A stretch of DNA of 64,000 bases from assembly GCF_038235435.1 (NCBI RefSeq), contig NZ_CP151275.1, forward strand, positions 1,612,001-1,676,000, given 5' to 3'. The DNA comes from Niveibacterium sp. SC-1. Its GTDB lineage: Bacteria; Pseudomonadota; Gammaproteobacteria; Burkholderiales; Rhodocyclaceae. Both the position numbers and the translations under genes were made by a program. The notes beneath the pieces are model-generated. The model was not told the origin of the DNA. It saw only the letters and a program-made list of their open reading frames with translations, and ran no database searches. The first letter of the stretch is position 1, and each line of letters starts with the position of its first letter. Positions 56,819 to 64,000 of the stretch are shown in pieces.

Positions 56819-57631
56819 TCAGGCACCTCCGAACAGTCGCTTGAGCAGGCCCGGCTTTTCGTAGTTCACGAAGCGCAGCTCGCGCTCTTCGCCGAGGAAA
56901 CGGGCCACCACGTCCTGATAGGCGTCGGCAACATCCGAGTTCTTGATGTGGATCGCCGGCATGCCCTGGTTGGACGCCTGCAGCACGATTTCCGATTCCG
57001 GGATCACGCCGATCAGCGGGATGCGCAGCAGTTCCTGCACGTCCTTGTACGAGAGCATTTCGCCTTCCTCGACCCGCTTGGGCGAGTAGCGGGTGACGAG
57101 CAGGTGTTCCTTGACCGGCTCCTTGCCTTCCTTGGCGCGACGGCTCTTGCTTTGCAGGATGCCCAGGATGCGGTCGGAGTCGCGGATCGAGGAGACTTCC
57201 GGGTTGGTCACGACGATCGCTTCGTCGGCGAAGGTCAGCGCCATCACTGCGCCGCGCTCGATGCCGGCGGGCGAGTCGCACACGGCGTACTCGAAGCCCA
57301 TGTGTTCGAGATCCTTGAGCACCTTCTCCACGCCTTCCTCGGTCAATGCGTCCTTGTCGCGCGTCTGTGAGGCCGGGAGGATGAAGAGGTTCTCGCAGTT
57401 CTTGTCCTTGATCAGCGCCTGGTGCAGGTTGGCTTCGCCATTGACCACGTTGATCAGGTCGTACACCACGCGACGTTCGCAGCCCATGATCAGGTCCAGG
57501 TTGCGCAGGCCAACGTCGAAGTCGATCACCGCGGTCTTGAAGCCGCGCAGCGCGAGGCCCGAGGACACCGATGCGGAGGAGGTCGTCTTACCCACGCCGC
57601 CCTTGCCGGAAGTCACAACGACAATTTTCAC
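56819..57631 (-). CDS. minD: Septum site-determining ATPase MinD
   Basis: Membrane-associated ATPase, 270 residues. Deviant Walker A KGGVGKTTSSASVSS, the switch segments and a C-terminal amphipathic helix (GLLKRLFGG) for membrane binding are visible. Works with MinC and MinE; genes are in order minC-minD-minE. Confidence 0.98.
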   Translation of the reverse strand: MKIVVVTSGKGGVGKTTSSASVSSGLALRGFKTAVIDFDVGLRNLDLIMGCERRVVYDLINVVNGEANLHQALIKDKNCENLFILPASQTRDKDALTEEGVEKVLKDLEHMGFEYAVCDSPAGIERGAVMALTFADEAIVVTNPEVSSIRDSDRILGILQSKSRRAKEGKEPVKEHLLVTRYSPKRVEEGEMLSYKDVQELLRIPLIGVIPESEIVLQASNQGMPAIHIKNSDVADAYQDVVARFLGEERELRFVNYEKPGLLKRLFGGA

Positions 57632-57676
57632 TTTCGTCCCTTCGATTTCGATTGCGGGTTTCGCGTATTCATTGGA

Positions 57677-58474
57677 TCAGCCGAGCGACAGTGGCTCGAC
57701 CTTGAGTTGTGCTTTTTCGCCTTCGCCGCTCAGTCGTACGATCGCTGCACGACCGCCCACGTCTTCGGGCAGGCCACGATCGAAGGTGCGGAAGACCCCG
57801 GCGATCGAGACCAGCTCAGCGCCGAGCGAGGTGGTGAAGATGCGCGCCTGGGTGTTGCCCTGTGCGCCGGCAATCGCGCGGCCGCGCAGCGGGCCGTAAC
57901 AATGGATGTTGCCATCGGCGATGACTTCCGCGCCGTTGCTTACGCCACCCAGCAGCACAAGATCACCGCCGCGCGCATAAACCTGTTGGCCCGAGCGCAG
58001 CGGCTTGTCGACGACCATGGTGCCGACCGCGAGCGGTGCCGGCGCTTGGGGTGCAGGTGCAGGCGCAGGTGCGGGTGCCGGCTCGGGCGCTTCCGCCCTC
58101 GGTGCGGGAGCTGCCGCCGGTTCGACCGGCAACGGCCCGGCCTTGAGTCCGGCTTCGCCTTCGAGCACCGCGAGGCCGATCTTGCGGGCGCCATCGGCGA
58201 ACTGCTCGGGCAGGTTGCGAACCGCGACCGGCTGCAGGCGATAGCGGCGCATCAGACTCGTGAGCCCGCCCCAATCGATCCGCGCCGGCGTTTCGCCGAG
58301 CTGGCCGAAGTCGAGGATGGTGGGTTCGCCGCCAAAGAAATCAGGCATGCCGCCGAGCAGCGTGTGCATGGCATCGGCGAGCTTCATCGCGTTGGTGTCG
58401 CGAATATAGGCCGTGGTCGCGGAGAGCGTGCCGCCCTTGAATTCGATAGCCTTGTTGCCGCGAGATGCCTGCAT
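57677..58474 (-). CDS. minC: Septum site-determining protein MinC
   Basis: Inhibitor of FtsZ assembly, 265 residues from ATG 58474. N-domain (about 1-105), a Pro/Ala-rich linker ([17 protein letters not shown]), then the C-terminal beta-helix ([20 protein letters not shown]). The linker is longer and more Pro/Ala-rich than usual. First gene of the min operon. Confidence 0.95.
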   Translation of the reverse strand: MQASRGNKAIEFKGGTLSATTAYIRDTNAMKLADAMHTLLGGMPDFFGGEPTILDFGQLGETPARIDWGGLTSLMRRYRLQPVAVRNLPEQFADGARKIGLAVLEGEAGLKAGPLPVEPAAAPAPRAEAPEPAPAPAPAPAPQAPAPLAVGTMVVDKPLRSGQQVYARGGDLVLLGGVSNGAEVIADGNIHCYGPLRGRAIAGAQGNTQARIFTTSLGAELVSIAGVFRTFDRGLPEDVGGRAAIVRLSGEGEKAQLKVEPLSLG

Positions 58475-58663
58475 GCCTTGTCCGGAACCGATCAAATTCC
58501 GCGAGTCTACCGGGGGGAGGGGGGGCGGACAAGCTTGCGGGCCCGCTGCGACGGGGCGGAGCGGCAATTGCCCGAGCTCCCTCGACGTGCCCGCGGGCCC
58601 GTTGCAACAGTTCCGGTGCTGACGGGGCCGATTTGTGGGTTCGCTTCTTGCATGCCAGATGGC

Positions 58664-58673
58664 TTGTATACAA
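58664..58673. promoter_or_regulatory. TTGTATACAA palindrome upstream of the HpxZ-like gene
   Basis: A perfect 10-base palindrome with flanking ATGG/CCAT, 62 bases before the HpxZ-like start. It resembles operators of FCD-type GntR regulators; a related site precedes the BMP operon at 60018. Confidence 0.55.
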
Positions 58674-58735
58674 CCATGCACGCAAGCGTTCCCCCTAAGT
58701 CCTGAGCCAGTGCGACGACGCAGGAGACCCCGCCA

Positions 58736-59161
58736 ATGCCTATCGGCACCACCCAGATCGACCTGCCTCAGGTCCGCGACGAGCTCAAGTCCGTGTCGGA
58801 TCAGTACGAAGCCGCTTTGGTCGGCAATGACCCCGCGACGCTGGACCGGATGTTCCACCGCGCACCGCAGACCCTGCGCTACGGACTGGCGGACGAGCAG
58901 TACGGCTTCGATGCCGTGTCCGCCTTTCGGGCGGCGCTCCCGCAACAAAGTCCGCCACGGCGCATCGTGCGGGAAGCGATCGCGACCTATGGGGCGGATC
59001 TAGGCACCGTGAATATCGAGTTCCGCTACGTCGCACAGGCGGGGGGCGGCCGTCAGAGCCAGACCTGGGTCCGCACGGACGAGGAGGGCTTCGGCGGATG
59101 GCGCATCGTCGCTGCCCATGTGAGCCTCTTCCCCGAGGAGCGGCAGGACGCCGCCCCATGA
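58736..59161 (+). CDS. HpxZ/AtzH-like protein (DUF3225)
   Basis: 141 residues of the DUF3225 family, a SnoaL/NTF2-like fold. Relatives are HpxZ of the oxalurate/purine pathway and AtzH of s-triazine degradation. Features include [36 protein letters not shown] and [23 protein letters not shown]. Exact substrate unknown. The start follows GGAGA and its end overlaps the GntR gene by ATGA, so both are translated together. Suggests nitrogenous-compound catabolism. Confidence 0.8.
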   Translation: MPIGTTQIDLPQVRDELKSVSDQYEAALVGNDPATLDRMFHRAPQTLRYGLADEQYGFDAVSAFRAALPQQSPPRRIVREAIATYGADLGTVNIEFRYVAQAGGGRQSQTWVRTDEEGFGGWRIVAAHVSLFPEERQDAAP

Positions 59162-59862
59162 CGCCTCGCCCCGCGCGCTCCGCAGCCGAACCGCCCACGA
59201 CGCGGGCGGAGGCGGTCTATGTCAGCCTCAAGGAGGACATCGCGGAGTTCCGTCTTTTACCCGGTGATCGTTTCACCGAGACCGAGGTGGCCGAGCGCCT
59301 GGGGGTCTCGCGCACGCCCGTGCGCGAAGCGCTCTACCAGCTGCAGCGGGAGGGTTTCCTGTCGGTCCAGTTCCGCAATGGCTGGAGCGTGAATCCCTAC
59401 GATTTCGAGCGATTCGAGAACCTCTACGACCTGCGCCAGGTGCTGGAGCTCGAAGCCGTGCGCCGGTTATGCGAGCGCAGCGAGTCGCTGGAAGCGCTGG
59501 CGGAACTCGAGGCCTACTGGCTGCTGGATGCCGCCTCGCGCGACGCGGATCCCCACTCGGTTGCGCGGCAGGATGAGCGCTTCCATACCGCCTTGGTAGC
59601 CGCCGCGGGAAACCCGGAGATGGCGCGGGTTCACGCCGACGTGACCGAGCGCATCCGCATCGTCCGGCGGCTGGATTTCACCCAGCCGGAGCGGGTGGAG
59701 GCCACCTACCGGGAACACGCCGAGATCCTCCGTGCGATCCGGCGTCGCCGCACCGAGCGTGCGACTTCGCTGCTTGCCGCGCACATCGCCGAGAGCCGCG
59801 CGGAAGTCCGCAAGATCACCCTGCACAAGCTCTTCGAAGCGCGTCGTCGGGCGCGTGATTGA
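59158..59862 (+). CDS. GntR-family regulator, FCD subfamily
   Basis: 234 residues from ATG 59158. N-terminal winged helix-turn-helix (FTETEVAERLGVSRTPVREALYQLQ) and C-terminal FCD ligand-binding domain (with the metal-ligand-type His of DERFHTALVAAAGN and later EHAEILRAI). It probably controls its own unit and the downstream BMP transporter through the palindromes at 58664 and 60018. Ligand unknown. Confidence 0.92.
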   Translation: MTPRPARSAAEPPTTRAEAVYVSLKEDIAEFRLLPGDRFTETEVAERLGVSRTPVREALYQLQREGFLSVQFRNGWSVNPYDFERFENLYDLRQVLELEAVRRLCERSESLEALAELEAYWLLDAASRDADPHSVARQDERFHTALVAAAGNPEMARVHADVTERIRIVRRLDFTQPERVEATYREHAEILRAIRRRRTERATSLLAAHIAESRAEVRKITLHKLFEARRRARD

Positions 59863-60177
59863 GGGCTGCAAAGCGGTGCCAGGGGCGGGTGGCAAGCACC
59901 CGCATGGTGCCGCTGCGTTGCGCAACGAGCCGCGCCATTTTCAGGCGCTCCGCACGGGGAAAGCCGGTTCCCGGAAGCTCCGCAACGCATGCCGGCGCCG
60001 TGGCACAAGCCTTGCGTATCTTGCATACAAGATGGCGTACAAGATGCGCGAAGGGGCCGAATACCTCCCTTGAGTTGCAGGTACGCCTGTTGCCTGCACC
60101 GTTGCCGCACGGCTCGGGCGCGAACCTGGAAACCGTCGTCCAACAAGGCCCAAGCGGCCGTTCGGGGGAGAAAGAAC
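59863..60177. other. Regulatory intergenic region before the BMP transporter operon
   Basis: A 315-base stretch without a gene. It carries the operator-like palindrome at 60018-60033, a second related half-site at 60037-60043, and the ribosome site GGGGGAG at 60164-60170. No other structure seen. Confidence 0.6.
60018..60033. promoter_or_regulatory. Putative GntR operator upstream of the BMP operon
   Basis: ATCTTG-CATA-CAAGAT, a 16-base palindrome differing by one central base from TTG-TATA-CAA at 58664-58673. A repeat of the right half (GTACAAGATG) lies 12 bases on, and AGATGGC follows both sites' context. Confidence 0.55.
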
Positions 60178-61302
60178 ATGTCGGAGTCGTCCCGCATCTC
60201 GCGTCGCCAGTTCATCAAGACAACGGCCGCCGGGTCGGCCCTGAGCCTCCTGCCGGGCGCGATCCAGTCGGCCCTCGCCGCGGGTGCGCCGATCACCGTG
60301 GGCTTCATCTACGTCGGCGCGCGCGATGACTTCGGCTACAACCAGGCGCACGCCCAGGCCGCCGCGGCGCTCAAGAAGCTGCCCGGCGTGAAGGTGGTGG
60401 AAGAAGAGAAAGTGCCCGAGACCATCGCCGTCCAGAAGAGCATGGAAGCGATGATCATGCAGGACAAGGCTTCAGTGATCTTTCCGACCTCCTTCGGCTA
60501 CTTCGACCCGCATGTCCTCAAGGTCGCGCAGAAGTACCCCAACACGCACTTCGCCCACTGCGGCGGTCTGTGGGCCGAGGGCAAGCACCCGAAGAATGCG
60601 GCGAGCTACTTCGGCTACATCGACGAGTGCCAGTACCTCAACGGCGTGGTCGCGGGGCTCATGTCCAAGACCGGCAAGCTCGGTTTCATCGCCGCCAAGC
60701 CGATCCCGCAGGTCCTGCGCAACATCAACGCTTTCACGCTGGGCGCGCGCTCGGTCAATCCGGCGATCACCACCCGGGTGATCTTCACCGGCGACTGGTC
60801 GATGCCGGTCAAGGAGGCCGAGGCCACCAACTCGCTGCTCGACCAGGGTTGCGACGTCTTCACCTGTCACGTCGATGGTCCCAAGGTCATCGTCGAAACC
60901 GCCGAACGCCGCAACGCCATGAGCTGCGGCTACCACGCCAGCCAGGCCAAGCTCGCACCCAAGGGTTACCTCACCGGCGCGGAGTGGGACTGGGTCACGC
61001 CCAATACCCAGTTCGTCAAGGCGGTGCAGGAGGGCGCGCCCTGGCCGAACTTCGTGCGCGGCGGCTTGAAGGAAGGCTTCGTGAAGATGTCGGCCTATGG
61101 CGCGCCGGTGTCCGAGAAGGCGCGCAAGGCGGCGGACGATGTGAAGGCGCAGATGCTCAAGGGCGACTACGTGATCTTCAAGGGGCCGCTCAAGGACAAC
61201 ACCGGCAAGGAAGTCATCGCGGCTGGCGTCGCGCACAAGCAGACCGCGATCGAGCTGGAATCCATGAACTACCTGGTCGACGGCGTGGTCGGCAAGATCT
61301 GA
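60178..61302 (+). CDS. BMP-family ABC transporter substrate-binding protein
   Basis: 374 residues from ATG 60178 with GGGGGAG upstream. Tat-type signal (SRRQFIKTTAAGSALSLLP, cleavage after SALA). The BMP/Med fold begins ITVGFIYVGARDDFGYNQAH. Such proteins bind nucleosides, purines or related heterocycles. First gene of an operon with two permeases and a formamidase; no ATPase gene lies in the window, so it may follow beyond 64000. Confidence 0.93.
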   Translation: MSESSRISRRQFIKTTAAGSALSLLPGAIQSALAAGAPITVGFIYVGARDDFGYNQAHAQAAAALKKLPGVKVVEEEKVPETIAVQKSMEAMIMQDKASVIFPTSFGYFDPHVLKVAQKYPNTHFAHCGGLWAEGKHPKNAASYFGYIDECQYLNGVVAGLMSKTGKLGFIAAKPIPQVLRNINAFTLGARSVNPAITTRVIFTGDWSMPVKEAEATNSLLDQGCDVFTCHVDGPKVIVETAERRNAMSCGYHASQAKLAPKGYLTGAEWDWVTPNTQFVKAVQEGAPWPNFVRGGLKEGFVKMSAYGAPVSEKARKAADDVKAQMLKGDYVIFKGPLKDNTGKEVIAAGVAHKQTAIELESMNYLVDGVVGKI

Positions 61303-61315
61303 GCGAACCGCCGCC

Positions 61316-62398
61316 ATGCAAGCGCGCGCCCTGCCTGCCTCGCTCACCGATGCCTTGTTGCCCTTCGTGGCCATCGCCATCGCGCTGGCCTTGTTCGCGC
61401 TCTTCAATGCGGTGCAGGGCTTCGATCCCCTTGCGGTGCTGGAGACGATCTTCCTCGGTGCCTTCGGCGACGCCTTCGGTTGGCAGAACACGCTGCTGCG
61501 CGCGGCGCCGCTGGTCCTCACTGGGCTGGCCGTCGCCCTGCCGGCGCGCGCCGGCTTGGTGATCATCGGCGGTGAGGGGGCATTGGCCTTCGGTGCATTG
61601 GGTGCGGCCGCGATTTCAGTGCCGCTGGCGGGTGCGCCGCATCTGGTGTTGTGGGTGGGGATGGCGCTGGCCGGCATGCTCGCGGGCGGCGCGCTGATCG
61701 CCTTGTGTGGCGCCCTGCGGCAGTGGCGCGGGGTAAACGAGACGATCGCGAGCCTGCTGCTTTCCTACATTGCGGTGGCGGTCATGAACCACTGCGTTGA
61801 AGGGCCGCTGCGCGACCCCGCGAGCCTCAACAAACCTTCGACCTTGCCGCTGGCGCCCGACGCGATGCTCGGCAACCTGCCGGGCATGGATGTGCACGTC
61901 GGGCTTGCGATCGGCGTGGTCTGCGCAGTGGTCGCCTGGATCTTCCTGCGCTTCACGATCTGGGGCTTCTCGGTGCGCGTGGTGGGCGGCAATCCGCGTG
62001 CGGCGGCGATGGCGGGCCTCGCGGTAACGCCTTGGGTTGTCGGCTTGTGCGCCGCGGGTGGCGCGATGGCCGGGCTCGCCGGAATGATCGAGGTCGCCGC
62101 CGTGCACGGCGCGGCCAATGCCTCGGTGCTGGTGGGCTACGGCCACGCCGGCATCCTGATCGCCTTCATCGCGCGGCAGAACCCGCTCGGCGTGATTCCC
62201 GCCGCCGTGCTTATCGGCGGGATCGGTGCCGCGGGCAGCCTCTTGCAGCGCCGGCTCGACATGCCGGATGCGACCGTGCTGGTGCTGCAGGGGATTCTCT
62301 TCGTCGTACTGATCGGCATGGAAACCCTGCGCGGCCGTATCTGGTCGCTGCCGGGCCTGCGCAAGCCGGTTCCCGGCCTGGCCAAGGAGACGTCATGA
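61316..62398 (+). CDS. BMP-type ABC transporter permease (YufP-like)
   Basis: 360-residue integral membrane protein, about 8-10 helices, of the BPD_transp_2 permease family (LIIGGEGALAFGALGAAAIS, NETIASLLLSYIAVAVM and the EAA-like VRVVGGNPRAAAMAGL). Forms the membrane path with the second permease at 63429. The stop overlaps the formamidase start by ATGA. Confidence 0.92.
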   Translation: MQARALPASLTDALLPFVAIAIALALFALFNAVQGFDPLAVLETIFLGAFGDAFGWQNTLLRAAPLVLTGLAVALPARAGLVIIGGEGALAFGALGAAAISVPLAGAPHLVLWVGMALAGMLAGGALIALCGALRQWRGVNETIASLLLSYIAVAVMNHCVEGPLRDPASLNKPSTLPLAPDAMLGNLPGMDVHVGLAIGVVCAVVAWIFLRFTIWGFSVRVVGGNPRAAAMAGLAVTPWVVGLCAAGGAMAGLAGMIEVAAVHGAANASVLVGYGHAGILIAFIARQNPLGVIPAAVLIGGIGAAGSLLQRRLDMPDATVLVLQGILFVVLIGMETLRGRIWSLPGLRKPVPGLAKETS

Positions 62399-63432
62399 GC
62401 GGTCTGGGCGGTCTCAACAAATCGCCGGCGGGGCTGGTCGTCGGCCTCGTGCAATTGCAGCTGCCGGTGGTCGAGACGCCGGCACAGCTCGCCATGCAGG
62501 CCGAACGCATCGTCGAGATGGTCGGCAAGGCGCGGCGCGGCTACGCGGCAATGGATCTGGTGGTCTTCCCCGAATACTCGCTGCACGGGCTCTCGATGAG
62601 CACGGCGTCGGAGCTGATGTGCAGCCTCGACGGCCCGGAGGTTGCGGCTTTCAAGGCGGCCTGCGCGCGGCACAGGATCTGGGGTTGCTTCTCGCTGATG
62701 GAGCGCAATCCGCAAGGCAATCCCTACAACAGCGGCGTCATCATCGACGACGCGGGTGAGATCGTTCTCTACTACCGCAAGCTGCATCCTTGGGTGCCAG
62801 TCGAGCCCTGGGAGCCGGGCAATCTCGGCATCCCGGTCATCGACGGCCCGCGCGGCGTGAAGCTCGCGCTTATCATCTGCCACGACGGCATGTTCCCTGA
62901 GATGGCGCGCGAGTGCGCCTACAAGGGCGCCGAGCTGATGATCCGCACGGCGGGCTACACCGCGCCGATCCGCCACGCCTGGCAGATCACCAACCAGGCC
63001 AATGCCTTCCAGAACCTGATGTACACCGCGAGCGTCTGCCTCTGCGGCTCGGACGGCAGCTTCGACTCGATGGGCGAAGCGATGTTCTGCAACTTCGACG
63101 GCAGCGTGATCCAGCAAGGCGGCGGCCGCGCTGACGAGATCATCGCCTGCGAGATCCGGCCCGACCTGGTGCGCGACGCACGCGTCTACTGGGGCGTGGA
63201 GAACAACATCTACCAGTTCGGCCATCGCGGCTATGTGGCGGTGGCCGGTGGCGCGATGGACTGCCCCTACACCTTCATGCAGGACATGGTGGCCGGCGAA
63301 TACCGCCTGCCCTGGGAGGCGGAAGTCGCGGTCACCGACGGCACGTCCTGCGGTTTCGCGGCGCCGATGCGCAAGTACGGCGGACCTGCCGCGGAGCCCG
63401 TCGTTACCTTCAAGACGGTGCACGCAGCATGA
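62395..63432 (+). CDS. amiF: Formamidase (AmiF-type, nitrilase superfamily)
   Basis: Hydrolyses formamide, or a related short amide, to formate and ammonia in the cytoplasm. 345 residues from ATG 62395. The nitrilase catalytic triad is E60 (FPEYS), K129 (YYRKLHPW) and C162 (ICHDGMFPE). Overall pattern matches AmiF (VSV/SVCLCG, NNIYQFGHRGYVA), including the GENN-like WGVENNIY region. It overlaps both permease genes by ATGA, so it is embedded in the transporter operon. Confidence 0.88.
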   Translation: MSGLGGLNKSPAGLVVGLVQLQLPVVETPAQLAMQAERIVEMVGKARRGYAAMDLVVFPEYSLHGLSMSTASELMCSLDGPEVAAFKAACARHRIWGCFSLMERNPQGNPYNSGVIIDDAGEIVLYYRKLHPWVPVEPWEPGNLGIPVIDGPRGVKLALIICHDGMFPEMARECAYKGAELMIRTAGYTAPIRHAWQITNQANAFQNLMYTASVCLCGSDGSFDSMGEAMFCNFDGSVIQQGGGRADEIIACEIRPDLVRDARVYWGVENNIYQFGHRGYVAVAGGAMDCPYTFMQDMVAGEYRLPWEAEVAVTDGTSCGFAAPMRKYGGPAAEPVVTFKTVHAA

Positions 63433-64000
63433 CGGGCGACGCCATCCTCTCCGTGCTGCTCGCCATGCTCGGTGGCGCGATCCGCGTGTCGACGCCTTTC
63501 CTCTTCGTGAGCCTGGGCGAGACGATCACGGAGAAGGGCGGGCGCATCAACCTGGGCCTGGAGGGGACGCTGGTGCTGGGTGCGATGAGCGCCTACGCCG
63601 CCTCGCTCGCGACCGGCATGCCCTGGCTGGGCGTGCTCGCGGCGGCCTGCGCAGGCGCGGTATTTGGTTGCCTGCACGGCCTGCTCGCCAGCCTCAAGCG
63701 GGTCAATGACATCGCACTGGGTATCGCGCTGATGCTGCTCGGAACAGGGCTCGCGTTCTTCTGGGGCAAGCCCTACATCCAGCCCCAGGCGCCCACGCTC
63801 TCGGCAATCCATTTCGGTGGCTGGAGCGACTCGCCCGCGCTGCGCGCGGCGCTAGACATCAACCCGCTCTTCATTGCCGGCATCCTGCTCGCCTTCGCCG
63901 TGCAGTGGGCGCTGGCGAACACGCGTGCTGGCCTGACCCTGCGTCTGGTCGGCGACAGCGAGCCGGCGGCCCGTGCGGCCGGCTCGCGCGTGGTGCCGGT
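63429..64000 (+). CDS. BMP-type ABC transporter permease, second subunit (partial)
   Basis: About 190 residues visible, open to the window edge. Family BPD_transp_2 (YufQ-like): TPFLFVSLGETITEKGGRINLGLEG and GLTLRLVGDSEPAARAAG. Partner of the permease at 61316; 4-base ATGA overlap with the formamidase gene. Confidence 0.92.
   Translation, partial: MTGDAILSVLLAMLGGAIRVSTPFLFVSLGETITEKGGRINLGLEGTLVLGAMSAYAASLATGMPWLGVLAAACAGAVFGCLHGLLASLKRVNDIALGIALMLLGTGLAFFWGKPYIQPQAPTLSAIHFGGWSDSPALRAALDINPLFIAGILLAFAVQWALANTRAGLTLRLVGDSEPAARAAGSRVVP

Noticed and set aside
58501-58530. G-rich tract before minC as a regulatory quadruplex.
   Set aside because: The run is irregular in spacing and there is no independent support; it is likely base composition.

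Overview
The window is 64 kb of GC-rich, densely packed chromosomal DNA. The gene orders rne/rluC, maf-yceD-rpmF-plsX-fabHDG-acpP-fabF and nadB/rpoE-rseA-rseB-mucD-lepA-lepB-DUF4845-rnc-era-recO-pdxJ-acpS-nagZ-uvrC-pgsA-tRNA are typical of Betaproteobacteria. Together with type II secretion, an NtrC/sigma-54-like promoter and the Anbu cluster, they suggest Rhodocyclales or a close relative. The species is not determinable from the sequence alone. No phage, IS element, CRISPR array, rRNA operon or integrated plasmid was seen.

Layout. Positions 1-3860 (minus) hold the start of a type II secretion operon, gspC-gspD-gspE, with gspE running off the left edge. Next come an AraC/GyrI regulator (minus) and a large lipoprotein pullulanase (plus). 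Pullulanase is the classical T2SS cargo, so the cluster resembles the Klebsiella pul locus. A starch/glycogen-binding esterase-like protein converges on pulA across a shared terminator. Positions 10370-13579 encode the ATP-grasp/alpha-E/Anbu (proteasome-like) cluster behind a sigma-54-type promoter. From 13.7 to 25.3 kb are housekeeping and metabolic genes: rsgA, an M48 protease, orn, a GT39 transferase, rpmE, a thioredoxin, an aminotransferase, a TauE-type exporter, uvrB, a low-Mr phosphatase and an orphan LivK-like binding protein.

Positions 25.5-38.6 kb hold rne and the divergent rluC-HAD-Rieske-sppA unit, then maf, then yceD-rpmF-plsX and the type II fatty acid synthesis genes. Positions 38.6-44.4 kb carry a YgfX-like protein, nadB and the sigma-E envelope-stress operon. 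Positions 44.4-54.6 kb hold lepA, signal peptidase, rnc-era-recO-pdxJ-acpS-nagZ, uvrC and pgsA. A tRNA Gly-Cys-Gly operon with a consensus promoter follows. Positions 55.0-58.5 kb contain DUF1178, two small exported proteins and the minCDE division-site operon.

The right end (58.7-64 kb) is the most accessory-looking part. An HpxZ/AtzH-like protein and an FCD-type GntR regulator are followed by a BMP-family ABC transporter in which a formamidase gene lies between the two permease genes. TTG-TATA-CAA-like palindromes precede both transcription units, suggesting one GntR-controlled regulon for uptake and deamidation of a nitrogenous compound, perhaps purine- or formamide-related. This unit and the Anbu cluster with its NtrC/sigma-54-like promoter are the best candidates for less-described biology here.
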